Shown: positions 20,572 to 32,277, numbered from the stretch's first letter. The stretch is DNA of 64,000 bases from Nannobrachium achirus (GCA_963921795.1 OY997639.1:57219163-57283162), one strand, 5' to 3'. Numbers and translations: made by a program. The notes: generated by a model not told the origin, from the sequence alone.

Positions 20572-20655
20572 AGTATAGAGCGGGAATCGAACCCAGGACC
20601 TTCTAACTTTGAGGCGACTGACGGCGCTACCGACACTGTGTGCACCCTCATAGAA
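20572..20655 (-). mobile_element. tRNA-derived SINE head (B box present)
   Basis: On the - strand the sequence reads GGTAGCGCCGTCAG and then GGTTCGATTCCCGCTC, which resembles a pol III B box, with an A-box-like stretch upstream. It lacks a full clover-leaf, so it is a SINE or decayed tRNA-like element rather than a tRNA gene. Confidence 0.55.
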
Positions 20656-21035
20656 GTATCATTGAACTTCACAGGTTCTGGAAGGTTTCAGTTTAGCAAA
20701 ACCTTCAGCAAGAAGGGGAATTCAAATCAACAGCTTTTTTCTTTCCATTTCCTGTGATCATATTGCATGGTCTCATCCTTCACCAGCAGTGGTGTAAAGT
20801 AACTAAGTACATTTACTTAAGTACTGTACTTAAGTAAAAATTTGAGGTATTTGTACTTGAGTATTTCCAATTTCCAATACTTTTACTTCTACTCCACTAC
20901 ATCTCAGATCCAAATATTGTACCTTTACTCCGCTACATTTATTTGACAACTTCAGTTATAAGTTACCTTGCAGATATAAATGTATTATATTATAAAACAT
21001 ACATTAACCACTTTAGCCCTGTTTTATACCTTGGC

Positions 21036-21103
21036 TAATAGCCGATCTACAAGCTCGACGTGACGCGTTGTCAGCTTGTAGAGCTTGTAGATAGCTATTT
21101 TCA
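21036..21103. repeat. AAAATAG hairpin copy with repeated 3' arm
   Basis: It begins taatagccgatctacaagct. The 3' arm is partly doubled ('agcttgtagagcttgtagat') before gctattttc. The central stem is degraded. Confidence 0.7.
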
Positions 21104-21205
21104 AACATTTTGTACTTTTACTTTTGGTACTTTAAGTACATTTTGATGCCAACACTTTCATAATTTTACTCAAGTACAGTTTGAATTCCGGACTTCTACT
21201 TGTAA

Positions 21206-21730
21206 GGCTGGGCTCAGACCAAAATGCCTACGAGAGTGGAATCCGCGTTCCGCCAATGCATTTCAATGAGAAGGCGGCGGTTTCATGTCAGTGGAGGATA
21301 TCTGCGCTCCGCGCAGACCTTGCGTTTATGCTGGAGCAAAGAAATTCTCCACGCAGATTCTGGTTTCCCCCCCTGTCCAATCGGGTGAGTCGAAGGCGTA
21401 ACATTCTGAGAATCAGGAAGGGACTGGGAGATGTTTTGTTTTGATCAAGAGTCTCGTGCACCCAAACTCTTCTCTTTTTAGCTTGTTGCATCTCCCCTTC
21501 CAATAAAGCAAGGGCGAGTACCCTTCGCCTGTCCATTATAGAGTTGACACGTAAAATATGATGAGGATCGCTACGCTAGTGTAACAGGCTACAGGGAGGG
21601 AGGGCGGTGCGGGAAGTGAGTGACAGGGGCGTCACTGGCTTTGGGACGGAATATGCTCTCTGCGTTTTTTGCCAGCTGCGCACCAGAAGAGTTTATCCAC
21701 TGCCGACCATATTTTGGTCTGAGGGCAGCC
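21206..21730. mobile_element. PIF/Harbinger-like MITE nested in the hAT
   Basis: TIRs GGCTGGGCTCAGACCAAAAT and its near complement (18 of 20) bound 525 bp. The 3-bp duplication TAA (21203-21205 and 21731-21733) is the Harbinger type. Removing it restores 'cttgtaacagagtatttcta', close to the uninterrupted hAT copy at 38890. Confidence 0.87.
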
Positions 21731-22124
21731 TAACAGAGTATTTCTACATTGCAGTGATACTTTTACTTAAGTAATACATGTGAGTACTTTTCCCACCAGT
21801 GATCACCAGGGAATAGGGTAAATTGTCTCCGGGCCTTTTCTCACCTCTTGTCAGCACTGATTAGAAAAGCTGAAATTGGCACCTCCCAGGGCAGAGTGAA
21901 TTAATATCTGGATTTGACCCTCCGGAACAAAGCAACTGTTTCACCATAATTAAAAGAATAACACTTGGTTGAGTGCTCACATAGGTGATAACAATGTTCT
22001 GTTCTGTGGCGGTCGCTAGAGGTGTGTTAAGTGCTAAAATAATTGTCCCCCAGCCTGATGAAAACACCAGGTGAAAATGAAAGCGAAATGAAAAACAAAA
22101 GTAGGGAAAATTGGAGCTCTAAAG

Positions 22125-22615
22125 CAGAGGGGTCTTCAACGTTTTCAGGCCAAGGACCCCTTAGTTGAGAGAGAGATGAAGCAGGGACCCCCTCTATATT
22201 GTATACATGTGATGGAGATTTTCATCGATTTCATAGATCTATTCATAGACTTGTTTGACAGCACTGTCATCTGTCTATGTTGAATTTCTTTCTTTTATTT
22301 CTCGGACTTAAATCGTCGATACTTAGTAAACTTTCACTCTGTACTTGGTCTGTACCTGGTCTGCTCTTTCTTACCTCTACAACAAACCTATTTGCCAAAA
22401 ATAGCCGATCTACAAGCTCTCAACGCCTCACAGCGCGAGGCGTTGAGAGCTTGTTGATCTGCTATTTTTGGCTAAAGTTCTCCTCAGAATAGGGATGCAA
22501 GGGTTCAAGTTGTTAATTTAAAAATAATTATCCTATCACACAAAGATTTGGCGGCCCCCCTGTAGTAACTCTGAGGACCCCCTTGGGGTCTCGGACCCCC
22601 TGTTGAAGATCCCTG
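22125..22615 (+). mobile_element. hAT MITE (CAGGGGTCTTCAAC family), copy 2
   Basis: Begins CAGAGGGGTCTTCAAC and ends GTTGAAGATCCCTG. The perfect 8-bp duplication ctctaaag is at 22117-22124 and 22616-22623. It contains a full hairpin at 22394-22472. Confidence 0.9.
22394..22472. repeat. AAAATAG hairpin, full copy with GCC/GGC ends
   Basis: gccaaaaatagccgatctac faces gatctgctatttttggc across a stem holding caacgcctc/gaggcgttg. Outer GCC/GGC pairing extends the palindrome. Confidence 0.88.
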
Positions 22616-22639
22616 CTCTAAAGGCTTACAAAGCCGGTT

Positions 22640-22813
22640 TGTGAATATATCGTTGTTGTCGGGGCAGAAAGCTTGTATGTCCAAAGCCGTTCGTTTTGGG
22701 TTTATCATTTTAAAAATGAAAATAGCTGATCTACAAACACACAACGCCTCGCACTGTGTGCTTGTAGATCTGCTATTTATTTAATTTCTTTGCTTGTAGA
22801 TCTGCTATTTTCA
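22640..22813. repeat. Degraded repeat with AAAATAG hairpin, 3' arm doubled
   Basis: The lead-in (tatcgttgttgtcggggcag) resembles 16275. The hairpin starts gaaaatagctgatctacaaa at 22718, with the first 3' arm ending at about 22778. A second copy of 'tgcttgtagatctgctattt' follows at 22791-22810. Confidence 0.72.
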
Positions 22814-22885
22814 CTAAAAGAATCATGTGGGGACCTAACGTTATTTCTAGTTTATGTACACATTCGTATGAATTCTGTCTCGTTC

Positions 22886-22929
22886 ATTCATTTGCAACAT
22901 CATTTTGATGACTGAAGAACATGAGGTGT

Positions 22930-22973
<44 letters not shown>

Positions 22974-22985
22974 TGAGCTGCAGGT
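22886..22985 (+). repeat. Dispersed repeat with (GACA)n core
   Basis: Copy of the element at 5068-5175: tttgcaacatc, gtgtgacagac, a pure GACA tract and acagacatgagct. Confidence 0.65.
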
Positions 22986-23087
22986 TTTCATACTAAATAG
23001 TGACCTATGGTCACAATCATTTTGACATTATTATCACAGTGTTATATTGTAACATGTCCCACCAACATATCACTGCTTTGCACCTGT

Positions 23088-23600
23088 CAGTGTTGATTTA
23101 GTCGACTAAAACTATGACGAAATGTTTTTGTTTTTTTCACTGACGAAAACTAAATAAAAATGAAATAAAAACTAAGCTGTGATGACTAAAACTAAGACTA
23201 AATATATTGACAATTTCGTCAACAAAATAAAAACTAGACTAAAACGTTGGGGAGGGACTAGTGGAGAAGAGAGTCATTTTAGTGTTGGCGTTTGGTGTTG
23301 CTGAAAATAGCAGATCTACAAGCTCACAACGTGTCGCAGCGCGACACATTGTGAGCTTGTAGATCCACTATTTTCAGCACACAACCAAGTGTAAAATCAG
23401 TCATTACGATGCCATCAAGGCCTGCCAAAATACATTTCAGTTGACTAAATCAACTTCTTATCTTATGATATTTAGTCGACAAAAATTAGACTAAAACTAA
23501 TACTTTTCAGGTGACTAAATTATGACTAAAACTAAATTACATTTTATTCAAAAGACTATGACTAAAACTAAATCAAAATTTGCTGTCAAAAACAACACTG
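23088..23600. mobile_element. Non-autonomous element, 'ctaaaactaa' family
   Basis: The ends are CAGTGTTG at 23088 and CAACACTG finishing at 23600, a hAT-style pair. The body is rich in 'gactaaaacta' words. A full AAAATAG hairpin lies in the centre (23299-23379). A reversed partial copy is at 26590-26748. No clear target duplication. Confidence 0.7.
23299..23379. repeat. AAAATAG hairpin with TGCTG/CAGCA ends
   Basis: tgctgaaaatagcagatcta is closed by ctattttcagca. The inner stem is acgtgtcgc/gcgacaca, different from the GCCTCGC stem of other copies. Confidence 0.87.
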
Positions 23601-23604
23601 ACAC

Positions 23605-24653
23605 GGTGGCACCTGTGTGAGTTGAGTGCCAAGGGTAAAAAAGTACACCTCTTGATTGTAGATTGATTCTCCTGTGGTTGGGCAGAGCGGGTGATAGACC
23701 GTTGTTAATCCGTAATAAAAAGGATAAGACTCTCCAGGCGTTTACCACGTCTGACGAGGAGGAGCAGTGCCGCGTAGCCTCAAGAGCCATGGGCCATGAA
23801 AACTGAGTGTTGCTTTGTTACTGTGAGAGCCAGATCGATGGAGACCTGCCTCTGGTCTCTGTGGCTGTTTGCAGGGTGACCGGAGGTGAGATGAGAGTGA
23901 GGGCCGAGGGGAGGATCTTTCCATTTGTTATTATGAGGCAGCTGAGGTCAGGAGACGCATGGGAGAGTGTGTGGGACTCGCTGGAATTATTGTGCGTGCG
24001 TGCGTGCGTGCGTGTGTTTGCGCAGGCTGTATGTATATAGATGATCACTTTCCCATTCGTCATTACTTGAGGTTATCTAACAGAGGCTTACTGAGGCCAG
24101 CAATGAATGTCAGATGATGGTTTGATTATCACACACCCACGACCCTATTTAATTACAATTAATGGCTTTTAATCAATTACAATTGAGTTTACAACTGAGT
24201 CGAGTAAGAATGGACCAATGAAGTTGCTTTAAAGCACTGGAACTGCTCAGGAATATTCTTTCCCTTGAATGTATTATAAATAAAAGCACAATCTGAAAAA
24301 TGTTGATGTTTTAAATGGTATAAGAATCTGGAGTTTCTGAGCAGAAGAGTAACTTGTGTCTGTTATTGGGTTGCAGTCTTAACCTAACTTTTCTGGAGAG
24401 CCAAAAGTTTGTGGAGAGAAGTAGTAAAAAAAAACTCACCCAAACTATATTATATTATAAGGAGACAGTTATTCATTTATTCCAGTATATCCTCCGCTGC
24501 CTGCAGGCTGATATGATATTTCAAAGCAGCAGCCAAAACACTTTGATTTGTTTTCGTCCACCAGTGACACTTTATCTTTCAAACAAGGATGTATAGTTAT
24601 CTAAACAGCACAAGCAAACCACGCTGCATATCAGTCCTTTTCACTATCTGGAC
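23605..24653. other. Golli-mbp intron; no exon seen
   Basis: Contains a short (GCGT)n tract near 23993-24013 and otherwise unassigned sequence. No splice-bounded frame with protein similarity. Confidence 0.4.
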
Positions 24654-25093
24654 CAAGGGTCTTCAACAGGGAGTCCGGGACCCCTAGGGGGTCCTCAGAG
24701 TTACTACAAGGGGTCCTCCAAATCTTTGTGTGATAGAAACCTTTTTCTTCTTTTTTATATTAACCACTTGAACCCTAGTGTGCATATTCTGAGAATTTTA
24801 GCCAAATATAGCTCTGAGCTTGCAGATCGTCTATTTTCGGCAAAGAGCTTTGGTGTAGATGGGGAAAAGAGCAGACTACTGTAAGTACAGAGTGAAAAGT
24901 CAAGTTTATTAACTATTGACAGTGCAAGTGGTTAAATATCTGAAAATACAAATTGACATGAATCCAAAATACACTGATGATTGTGCTGTCAAACGATGAA
25001 ACTATATGGAGTCTATGAAGAGGTTGTGGGGGTCCCTGCTTCATCTCTCTCTCAACTAAGGGGTCCTTGGCCTGAAAACGTTGAAGACCCCTG
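24654..25093 (-). mobile_element. hAT MITE (CAGGGGTCTTCAAC family), reversed copy
   Basis: Reads on the - strand from CAGGGGTCTTCAAC (25093) to GTTGAAGACCCTTG (24654). Flanks atctggac and acccagac differ only by transitions, consistent with an old duplication. It holds a decayed hairpin at about 24800-24845. Confidence 0.8.
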
Positions 25094-25373
25094 ACCCAGA
25101 CCATTGATGTGCCAGAGCTGAAACATTACTGGTCTTCTGGCTGCTGAAGGTAATTGCAGCCTGGGACCAAGGTAAAGGTTATAATAAGTTACCAAGAGGA
25201 TTTCACCACTGCTCTCAATGCTCAAGGATGATCTGTGTGAGGTGCTTGTTAGGGTGAGTGCTTTAAAGACAGAATAGAATTAATTAGATTTACATTGAGA
25301 TTGATTACTCTGATAAAGGCAAGAGAACAAAAGCACAGATTACCTTTGTCAAGTCACCCTGCTTTGTCTAAAT

Positions 25374-25676
25374 CAGTGGTTCTCAAACTTGGGGTCGGGA
25401 CCCCAAGTGCAGGTCCCCAAATTATTTTGGGGGGTCCCCAGATGATTAGCTTTTTTTCCCACTCAATGGTAAACAAACCAACACACAGTGTATACAGGGT
25501 ATCTGCACATTTATAAAGTGACTGACAATTTAAGGACTTTCAATACCGTTTTAATACCAAACTGGCCAAACTGTCAAATATTAAGTAAGCAAGAGGCGAA
25601 CATTGTGAAAATAGCCGATCTATACATGCTCACAACGCGAGGCGCTGTGAGCATGTAGATCTGCTATTTTCACAAT
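25374..25676 (+). mobile_element. hAT fragment joined to an AAAATAG hairpin
   Basis: It starts cagtggttctcaaacttggg, a common hAT-type terminus, and loses recognisable sequence at the hairpin. No 3' end found. Confidence 0.55.
25602..25676. repeat. AAAATAG hairpin with ATTGTG/CACAAT ends
   Basis: attgtgaaaatagccgatct pairs with gctattttcacaat. The inner part uses catgctcac/gtgagcatg instead of caagctcac. The closest sister is at 63172-63249. Confidence 0.88.
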
Positions 25677-25679
25677 ATA

Positions 25680-26440
25680 TATCTGTGAAACCGAGTCACA
25701 TTAAATGTAATACCTACAATTCCAAGTGCTTGTCCAGCTGCATCCTAGCTCAAGGAGTAAGGTGTGCCTCACCCACTTATGTAGATTCCACATCAATGTT
25801 GTTCCCATGTTTAATGTTTAACTATGTCTTTGCTCAGTGAACACAACTTTCTGATAGTGTGCAAAAATACCCCACCCTTATCAGCTTGCAGTTCAGAGAA
25901 AGGAACATTGCCGCTTGGGTTATTTAAAGCATCCTGCGAGGTAATCACCCCAGGTGAAATGATTTGGCGCCATCGGTTGAATTCAAGCAACGGGCAAAAA
26001 TACAAGGAATTTCCACCAAATTGGCATAGTGCAAGCGTTTTATGATGGGCAAGTTAGTGGTGCTTTAGTGAGGCTTGTTTTGTTTGAGCTGTCATCAGCA
26101 GCCGTCCGGACTCAGCCCGGTCTGTCCAGCATCTGGGGATGTCTCCACGCTGCACTTCCTGTTTGCGCCGCTTTAACAATGAAGGGCAAACACTGCCATC
26201 AGCTGTGCAGTCTGTTAAAAGCCCATTACAGTTCCATTACCTGGCCCTGCCTGCTGCAGGCCCGCACTCAGCACTAAAGATCCCTTCTATCTGTCTGTAT
26301 GCCTCTGGACTGCCTGACTCTTTTTGTCTGGGTCACTATATCTTTGTAATTACAGGGAGCACAGAGGAGAAATACAGTAGGTGAACAAGGTACTGTAGAC
26401 CAAGGAAGACATGAGAACTTGCAGTTGTGGTAACCAGTGG
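25680..26440. other. Golli-mbp intron; nothing recognised
   Basis: Short frames without known motifs. No repeat ends, no convincing splice-bounded exon. Confidence 0.4.
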
Positions 26441-26446
26441 TGGTCA

Positions 26447-26748
26447 GTGCATTTACTTGAGTACTGTAATAGCATTTTTTTTTTTTTTGCATTTTTTCAG
26501 TTCTTTTGAATTAACCACTTTGGCCCTATTTAAAACATAGTGAAAACTGCGCTCAACGTTGTGAGCTTGTAGATCTGCTATTTTCAGCATGCAACACCTG
26601 AGAGCAACCAAACATAAAATGACTCTCTTCTCCACTAGTCCCTCCCCAACGTTTTAGTCTAGTTTTTATTTTGTTGACGAAATTGTCAATATATTTAGTC
26701 TTAGTTTTAGTCATCACAGCTTAGTTTTTATTTCGTTTTCGTAGAACG
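26447..26748. mobile_element. Composite relic: hAT fragment, hairpin, reversed 'ctaaaactaa' element
   Basis: A short hAT-like start (tttacttgagtactgta) leads to a decayed hairpin (26539-26588). Then comes the reverse of the 23088 element's left part (cccaacgttttagtctagtt). The element-hairpin junction matches that at 23270-23300. Confidence 0.65.
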
Positions 26749-29220
26749 CAGGTGAAAGGATCATAGGGCTTTGTGTTCTACTTGTTTCTCTGTGAGAGGT
26801 GAAGAAGAGCTCTCAATATTTAGGTTGCATTTGGTGTTTGTGTTTGTCTCTGTCTAACTGAATGGTCATTGAGGGAGATGAGTCATATGGGATACCAAAG
26901 CTCTTGAGGCAATATTTTCTCATAAATTACCCTGTGGTTATGTACTGTAGGACCGTGTATGTTAGTTGGACTGAAAGCACTACTGTCTGTATGTATTATA
27001 GACTGCAACTCTTCAATATTTCATAAACATATTCCAAAGCCACAGGGAAATGTTCTTCACGTATTCACCATATTCCTGGCCCCGCCCCCAGCTTCCTGTT
27101 CATATCCTGAAAGAGGCGGAGGCTGAAAAAGCTGGCCTGAAAAACATCATTTGGTTTCCTGTGTCCTTGCATTAAAGCAAAGATATTTAATTAATGAAGA
27201 TAGCTCATCCTCATTGGATCCACTAGAGTGCGACATGGTACACAAAGCCTACAAATAGACTCCTAAGTGGGTGCCGGCTCTGACGGCAAATCTTGCACAC
27301 GTCCTGTTTACTGGTGCTATAGATCCCGTGAGAGTGTGTTGCGGGACACTGTGGGACAGCTAAAGAGCAATAATAAAGCTTTTTTTAAAGCATTTTCTCA
27401 GTTGTTGTGTCTCTGAAAAAAGCCTCTTTAGTATGACAATTTTGTTAATATTATGTGGCATGTGATGATCTGGTCCAATATTTAGTTCAGTGACCATAGC
27501 TTCTGAACTATTATTTTGCTCTGTGTTCACGTTAGCTCTCTCATTGTAAATGAATAGACTCCAAACATGCTTCCGCCTCCTAAAAAGGTATCTACCTACG
27601 TCACACAGAAACGGGAAGTACAGGCCTTTTCCACCCTCTTGCTATCGCCCTCTTGGATTAAAGTGTCAGTAGTTGGCGTTCTGGGCTCTGAATTAACCTG
27701 TGTTACCATGTCTGCTTATAATAAGCAATGTGTGTCTTTTAAAAAAATAGTGTAGTTGCTTATTGGGCTGCCTTACCAGCCCAATAAACCAGTGCTTCCC
27801 AAATCCTTTCATATCAAGGACCCTAGATTAACATATTTGTCCACAGTCGAAGACCCCTCCTGAAAATATGTGGTGCCAGGGACCTCCACACAGATTATGT
27901 TGTTAAAATGTTTCAAAAATATTCAAAATATTTTTTTTCCCTAAATATTTTTTAAACAGCAAATATACAAGCCCTGTCACTTCCTTACTTGGGAGGAAGT
28001 GAAAAGATGTTTTTGAAGCAGCACACAGAGAAAAGCTTGCTAGTGCCCTCTGTAAAAGGCAATGGCAGCACCCATAGAGAGGGCCAGGAATAAGGTGAAT
28101 AATACATGTAGCATGCATTAGCACAATACATGTTAAGTTGGAATTTCACTACTACTCAGGCTTTTGTGTGTACCGCAGACAGTTTTTAAATTGCTCATTC
28201 AACTCCAGATTAAACAAATAGAACATTGACACACATCCACAAATGGGGATACATTTTTCAATTGGTTATTTCATTTTACATACCTATATCTCTGTCTCGC
28301 CTGGATCTACTTCATGCATTCGTAAAGGAAAGCAACAAAGCACCATAAAATATTAATATAATGAAATAGCTAATATAAAAAGCAGGGTCTCCTCATTCAT
28401 TAGAAGGAGAATATTAGTCAAGTTTGAAGTTGAATTCGCTTTTATCAAAAGAATATAAATATGAGTAAGTAAAATGACCCAAGAGATTTTTTTAAAGCAA
28501 AATTTCCCTGAAATGTCTTTCTTATCCCCCAAATTACCTACAATTTAAAAAAGAACACAATTGCATTTCAAACAACCTTCTGAACCTAAGAAATCGAAAG
28601 AGTAAAGAATAATTGGGCTCTTCCTGCTATTCAAAAGGAGCCTGAATGAAAAAACAGTGGATAGAAAAGGTGATATCTCAGCAAACAGATGATTAGACAC
28701 CCGGAGAAGAGCTTTTAAAAGAAGTCTCTAAATGACTTAGGGGCTAGGGGCATGTCATCTAGGGACTAGCGGCCCCTAGATGACATGCTATTCATTACAC
28801 ACAGCTGGACTAAATTTGGTCGAACTGACTGACATTGTCATCCTCAGAGCCCCATGCTCTCAGTAGTGACACCAACACTGTTATCAAAAAAGGAAAATGT
28901 TCAATTAATATTAAATTAGTGCCAGAACTGGAGGGGTGTGTAAGGTCACTGAAGTATTAAAGCTACAATTCAGAACTTATTTGAATAAATACAATTCTTT
29001 AGTACATCTGCAGTGGTTGGAGGTTTTTCTTCCATTGAGAAAAGTTGACCCATGGTGTCTGGTAGGATAGAGATTGTTTAACAAGAACTGACTGAAGCTC
29101 ATATTCACAATAACTATCTTGGCAAAGTGGGTATTCCTCTTGGAATAGAGATAGAAGTTCAAATCCCAGGTACAACATGCAACTTATGTAGTGCAGTTTT
29201 AACACATACAAAGTATGTGT
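26749..29220. other. Golli-mbp intron; mostly unassigned
   Basis: Contains a hAT-like end fragment at about 27786-27870 (cagtgcttcccaaatcc) and a 15-bp inverted repeat at 28750-28788 (gcatgtcatctaggg and complement). The rest shows no gene or repeat that I recognise. Confidence 0.4.
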
Positions 29221-29225
29221 GCTTT

Positions 29226-29230
<5 letters not shown>

Positions 29231-29300
<70 letters not shown>
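29231..29300. repeat. (AT)n microsatellite
   Basis: About 35 AT units. Confidence 0.95.
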
Positions 29301-29304
<4 letters not shown>

Positions 29305-29762
29305 TGAGCTAAAAGGGCTGCCAGACGAAAAGCTATGGCATAAGATTATATGAGATATTTTGTGCGAAAAGCAAAAGGTTTGGCCTGACTGAGGGTGGTA
29401 CTACAGGAAAGGTCATATATCACTTAAATGTTTAGGCTTCATCCTCCAGGTATTATGAAGGAACAAACGCATGGTAGAGAGGTTAGATTTTGGCTGACAA
29501 GTGGAAACGTTGGCCTAAGGGTGGTGATAGATTAGAGGAAAGACCATGGGCTCAGCAAAATCAGTAGGGTCCTCCTTCCGGGGAGCTTGAAGCTATACAC
29601 AGAGAATTCCATGACAATCCAGCGCAAAGATTGTGTGATGTCTTGTGTGGGAGCAAAATGAAAATGATGGACGGCCAGACAGACCAACCAACTAACTAAC
29701 TAGCATTGCTATCCTTAGTTAAGTCCCTGCTGCTAGTGGAGCTAATTTTTTTTTTATTACAG

Positions 29763-29807
29763 ATCCCATCTCCTCTCAAGGTACACTCCGGCTTCTGTCA
29801 GGGACAG
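29763..29807 (+). CDS. Candidate golli-mbp cassette exon (45 nt, phase 1-1)
   Basis: A T-rich tract ending ttattacag precedes it, and the donor ACAG|GTAATG follows. The supported exon at 19743-19818 ends after one base of a codon and the next supported exon enters in the same phase. This segment is 45 nt, so inclusion keeps frame, adding D/G-PISSQGTLRLLSG-type residues without a stop. An inner donor (CAAG|GTACAC) would give an 18-nt version that also keeps frame. I know of no mammalian golli counterpart, so this rests on splice signals and phase only. Confidence 0.33.
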
Positions 29808-30785
29808 GTAATGATTTCAGCGTAAGCCAATTATCACTTACTTTATGTGCAATGTAATCTAATTTCATTTAGTGGCCTGCTGGCTATTCGTTTTGCCTTT
29901 TTTAATGGTGAAGTAGTCTGGTACAGACTGCATTGATTTGACCAGCCCTGACAGGGTTTAGTCAGGGTGTTCTTTAGTACTGAGTGACAGAGAGTGGGGA
30001 GAGAGGCTCTTCATTCCGTATTCGCTCGTTACTAACTCCATTGAGAAGCTCCTGGCCACAGAGGTCAGCCTGCAAATGAAAACACAATCTGAACATGCCT
30101 TTCAGGAATTAGATTTCCCCACTGCGGGGTCTGTAAATGTTACATGTCTGGCATACTTTCCAAGACTAAAGGATGGGAGAGATTGTACCGTATGCAACAT
30201 TGTGCGTAAATGCACCGAGTCCCTTAAGCATGGAAAATAGCATACTCTATCTACATTCTACACGCTCACAGTGCGTCATGCTGCAGATGGTAGATCTGCA
30301 AGTATAGATCAGGCTTCACAGAACCTGTCCTCATTATCTGGTTTAACCTCGCTCAGTCTTTTGTGACAGATAGGCTAGTGTAGAGAGAGAAAGAAAACCA
30401 AGGACGGAGAGGAGAGACAAAACACAGCTCCTCGCACTCTCAAGGATTATTGTCTGTGCACTACTGGCTGAGGCAGAACCTTCTGCTTGGAAGGTTGATA
30501 ACACGCATGACTTTGCCTGCTGCTGGCCCAAGATAAAAGCCTCCCAGACTCTTCTCCCCTCTCCTGTTGTCATCTTCTCAGCCCTCCGATTTATGTTAAT
30601 TAAAGGAACATATACAAATGAGAATGGACCTGCCAACAGAAGTAACAACTTTTATTTTACTACCCCGGTGTCTTTGTAATTAACTGTACAAAAAAGGTTA
30701 TACGACACTCAACTGAGGTAGTGTGATAATGAACCTAACACTTGGGTTAATTTTGTATTTAATTTTTTAAACATATTTCTTTAGA
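29808..30785. other. Golli-mbp intron; nothing recognised
   Basis: No repeat ends or exon with protein similarity seen. Confidence 0.4.
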
Positions 30786-30788
30786 AGC

Positions 30789-30790
<2 letters not shown>

Positions 30791-30871
<81 letters not shown>
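30791..30871. repeat. (GT)n microsatellite
   Basis: About 40 GT units. Confidence 0.96.
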
Positions 30872-30873
<2 letters not shown>

Positions 30874-31343
30874 AGAATAGATTGCATGCCTTGTTGTTGC
30901 ATGCCATATGTATGAGTTTCAGTGGCAAGTGTGAAAACCTGTGTGTTTGCCAGCCATAAATCTCTATAGGGGTCTGATGTGGTTGGTGTCCGTGGCTGAG
31001 GCTAACACTAGCTGGTACTGAGGCCCTGGCACTGCAACTCCTTCCCCCTCAAAAGCTGTGATTGTTGGAGGCCAACATCCATCACTGAACCAGTGTTTTC
31101 TGCTTTGACACCATTGTTCAGAGTCTGCCTGCAGATTCTCTCACATCCCTCTTAGTCCCTTCTTCCATCTCCTTTTCTCTCTCTCTCTCTTCATCTCTCT
31201 ACTTATCTCTCTCTCCCTCTGTTTCTCTCTCTTTCCCTCGCTCTCTCTCGCCTGTCATTCCTGTCTCCCCATCTCTTAACCTTCTGGACAGCAAGGCACT
31301 CAGTCCCAGCTATACAGCTTTCAAATGTGCATTTGCGTCTGGA

Positions 31344-31447
<104 letters not shown>

Positions 31448-31449
31448 CA

Positions 31450-32110
31450 CGCACGTAAGCACACGTATGTGACCGTTTGCCCACCCATTACCCATCCGTC
31501 CTTCCTGCCTGCATGCTAGCACACTGAATACGATCATTCACTTGCGTACTGCGTCTGCATCTGCACATGCCTGTTGACGTCCGATGCACGCTTGTATGTA
31601 TCCTGGGTCTGGGGCACCACGTCATCTTGGCCATGACCATCTGGCAGGACAATCAGAGAGTGTATGAGTCAACAGCTGGATCCATGGCAGTGGTTCTAAC
31701 TAACTAGAGTATTGTGGGGGGAGAGGGTCAAACATAAGTGGCACCCTGGTGGCAACTAAATCTCATATGTTGGCTAACGCGAACAACTGAGGTCCTTTTG
31801 ACCTTTACATAACCACAACAAAGTGGATGTTAAGTGGAGCCGTGGATGCAGCCAAGGCACAGCAGCTTTTAGTGACCTTTTGTTATGACGTCTTGGGGGT
31901 ACTTGGCGAGAGCAAGAGAATAGTGCTTCCACAGTGGTGTCATGTATCATAACCCATTCAAAGTGGGAAAGCGTATGTGTCATTTTAGATTTTAGCTATA
32001 TATTTTTATACAAAGATTTGTAACTCAAATCTTTGCTTCTGGAGGTCCCTGGAACACAATATTTTGAGATGGGGTCAGCGGCCAAATATAGAACAGTGGA
32101 TTTACAGTAG
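31450..32110. other. Golli-mbp intron; nothing recognised
   Basis: The phrase 'ggcgagagcaagagaatag' near 31907 recurs as 'ggcgagagcaatagaataaa' near 32424, with similar neighbours (gcgcttccacagt). It is a low-copy local repeat, reversed in no case. Confidence 0.45.
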
Positions 32111-32277
32111 AATGGATGGAGAAGAACGCCCGCACACTGTTTATATGCTCCAAAAAAATTACTTTTATTATAGACAACTGCAACGTTTCGACTTTACGTC
32201 TTCATCAGGCAAAACGTGAAGACGTTGCAGTTTTTTGGAGCATATAAACAGTGTGCGGGCGTTCTTCTCCATCCATT
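32111..32277. mobile_element. Snap-back element with perfect 47-bp arms
   Basis: The arms 32111-32157 and 32231-32277 are exact complements. Inside, aactgcaacgt/acgttgcagtt and acgtcttca/tgaagacgt pair as well. The centre carries the hammerhead-like core described separately. The identity of the arms implies recent formation. Confidence 0.88.
32184..32209 (-). ncRNA. Hammerhead-ribozyme-like core
   Basis: On the - strand the core reads CTGATGA, then a GAC/GTC stem with loop GTAAA, then GAAAC, followed by ACGT and GCAG. The conserved hammerhead boxes CUGANGA and GAAA are both present in order. A short stem I (TTGC/GCAG) and a 2-bp stem III can be drawn. One extra A lies before stem II. Penelope-like retroelements are known to carry minimal hammerheads with very short stem III, so this may be a trace of one. 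Activity is not implied. Confidence 0.38.

Larger units (their letters stand above)
20787..21801 (+). mobile_element. hAT element (CAGTGGTG family) with nested insertions
   Basis: It starts CAGTGGTGTAAAGTAACTAAG and ends GTACTTTTCCCACCAGTG. Flanks ttcaccag and atcaccag match at 7 of 8. Inside are an AAAATAG hairpin (about 21036-21103) and a Harbinger-like MITE (21206-21730). Without the MITE the body is about 490 bp, matching the 482-bp copy at 38486-38967. Confidence 0.85.
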
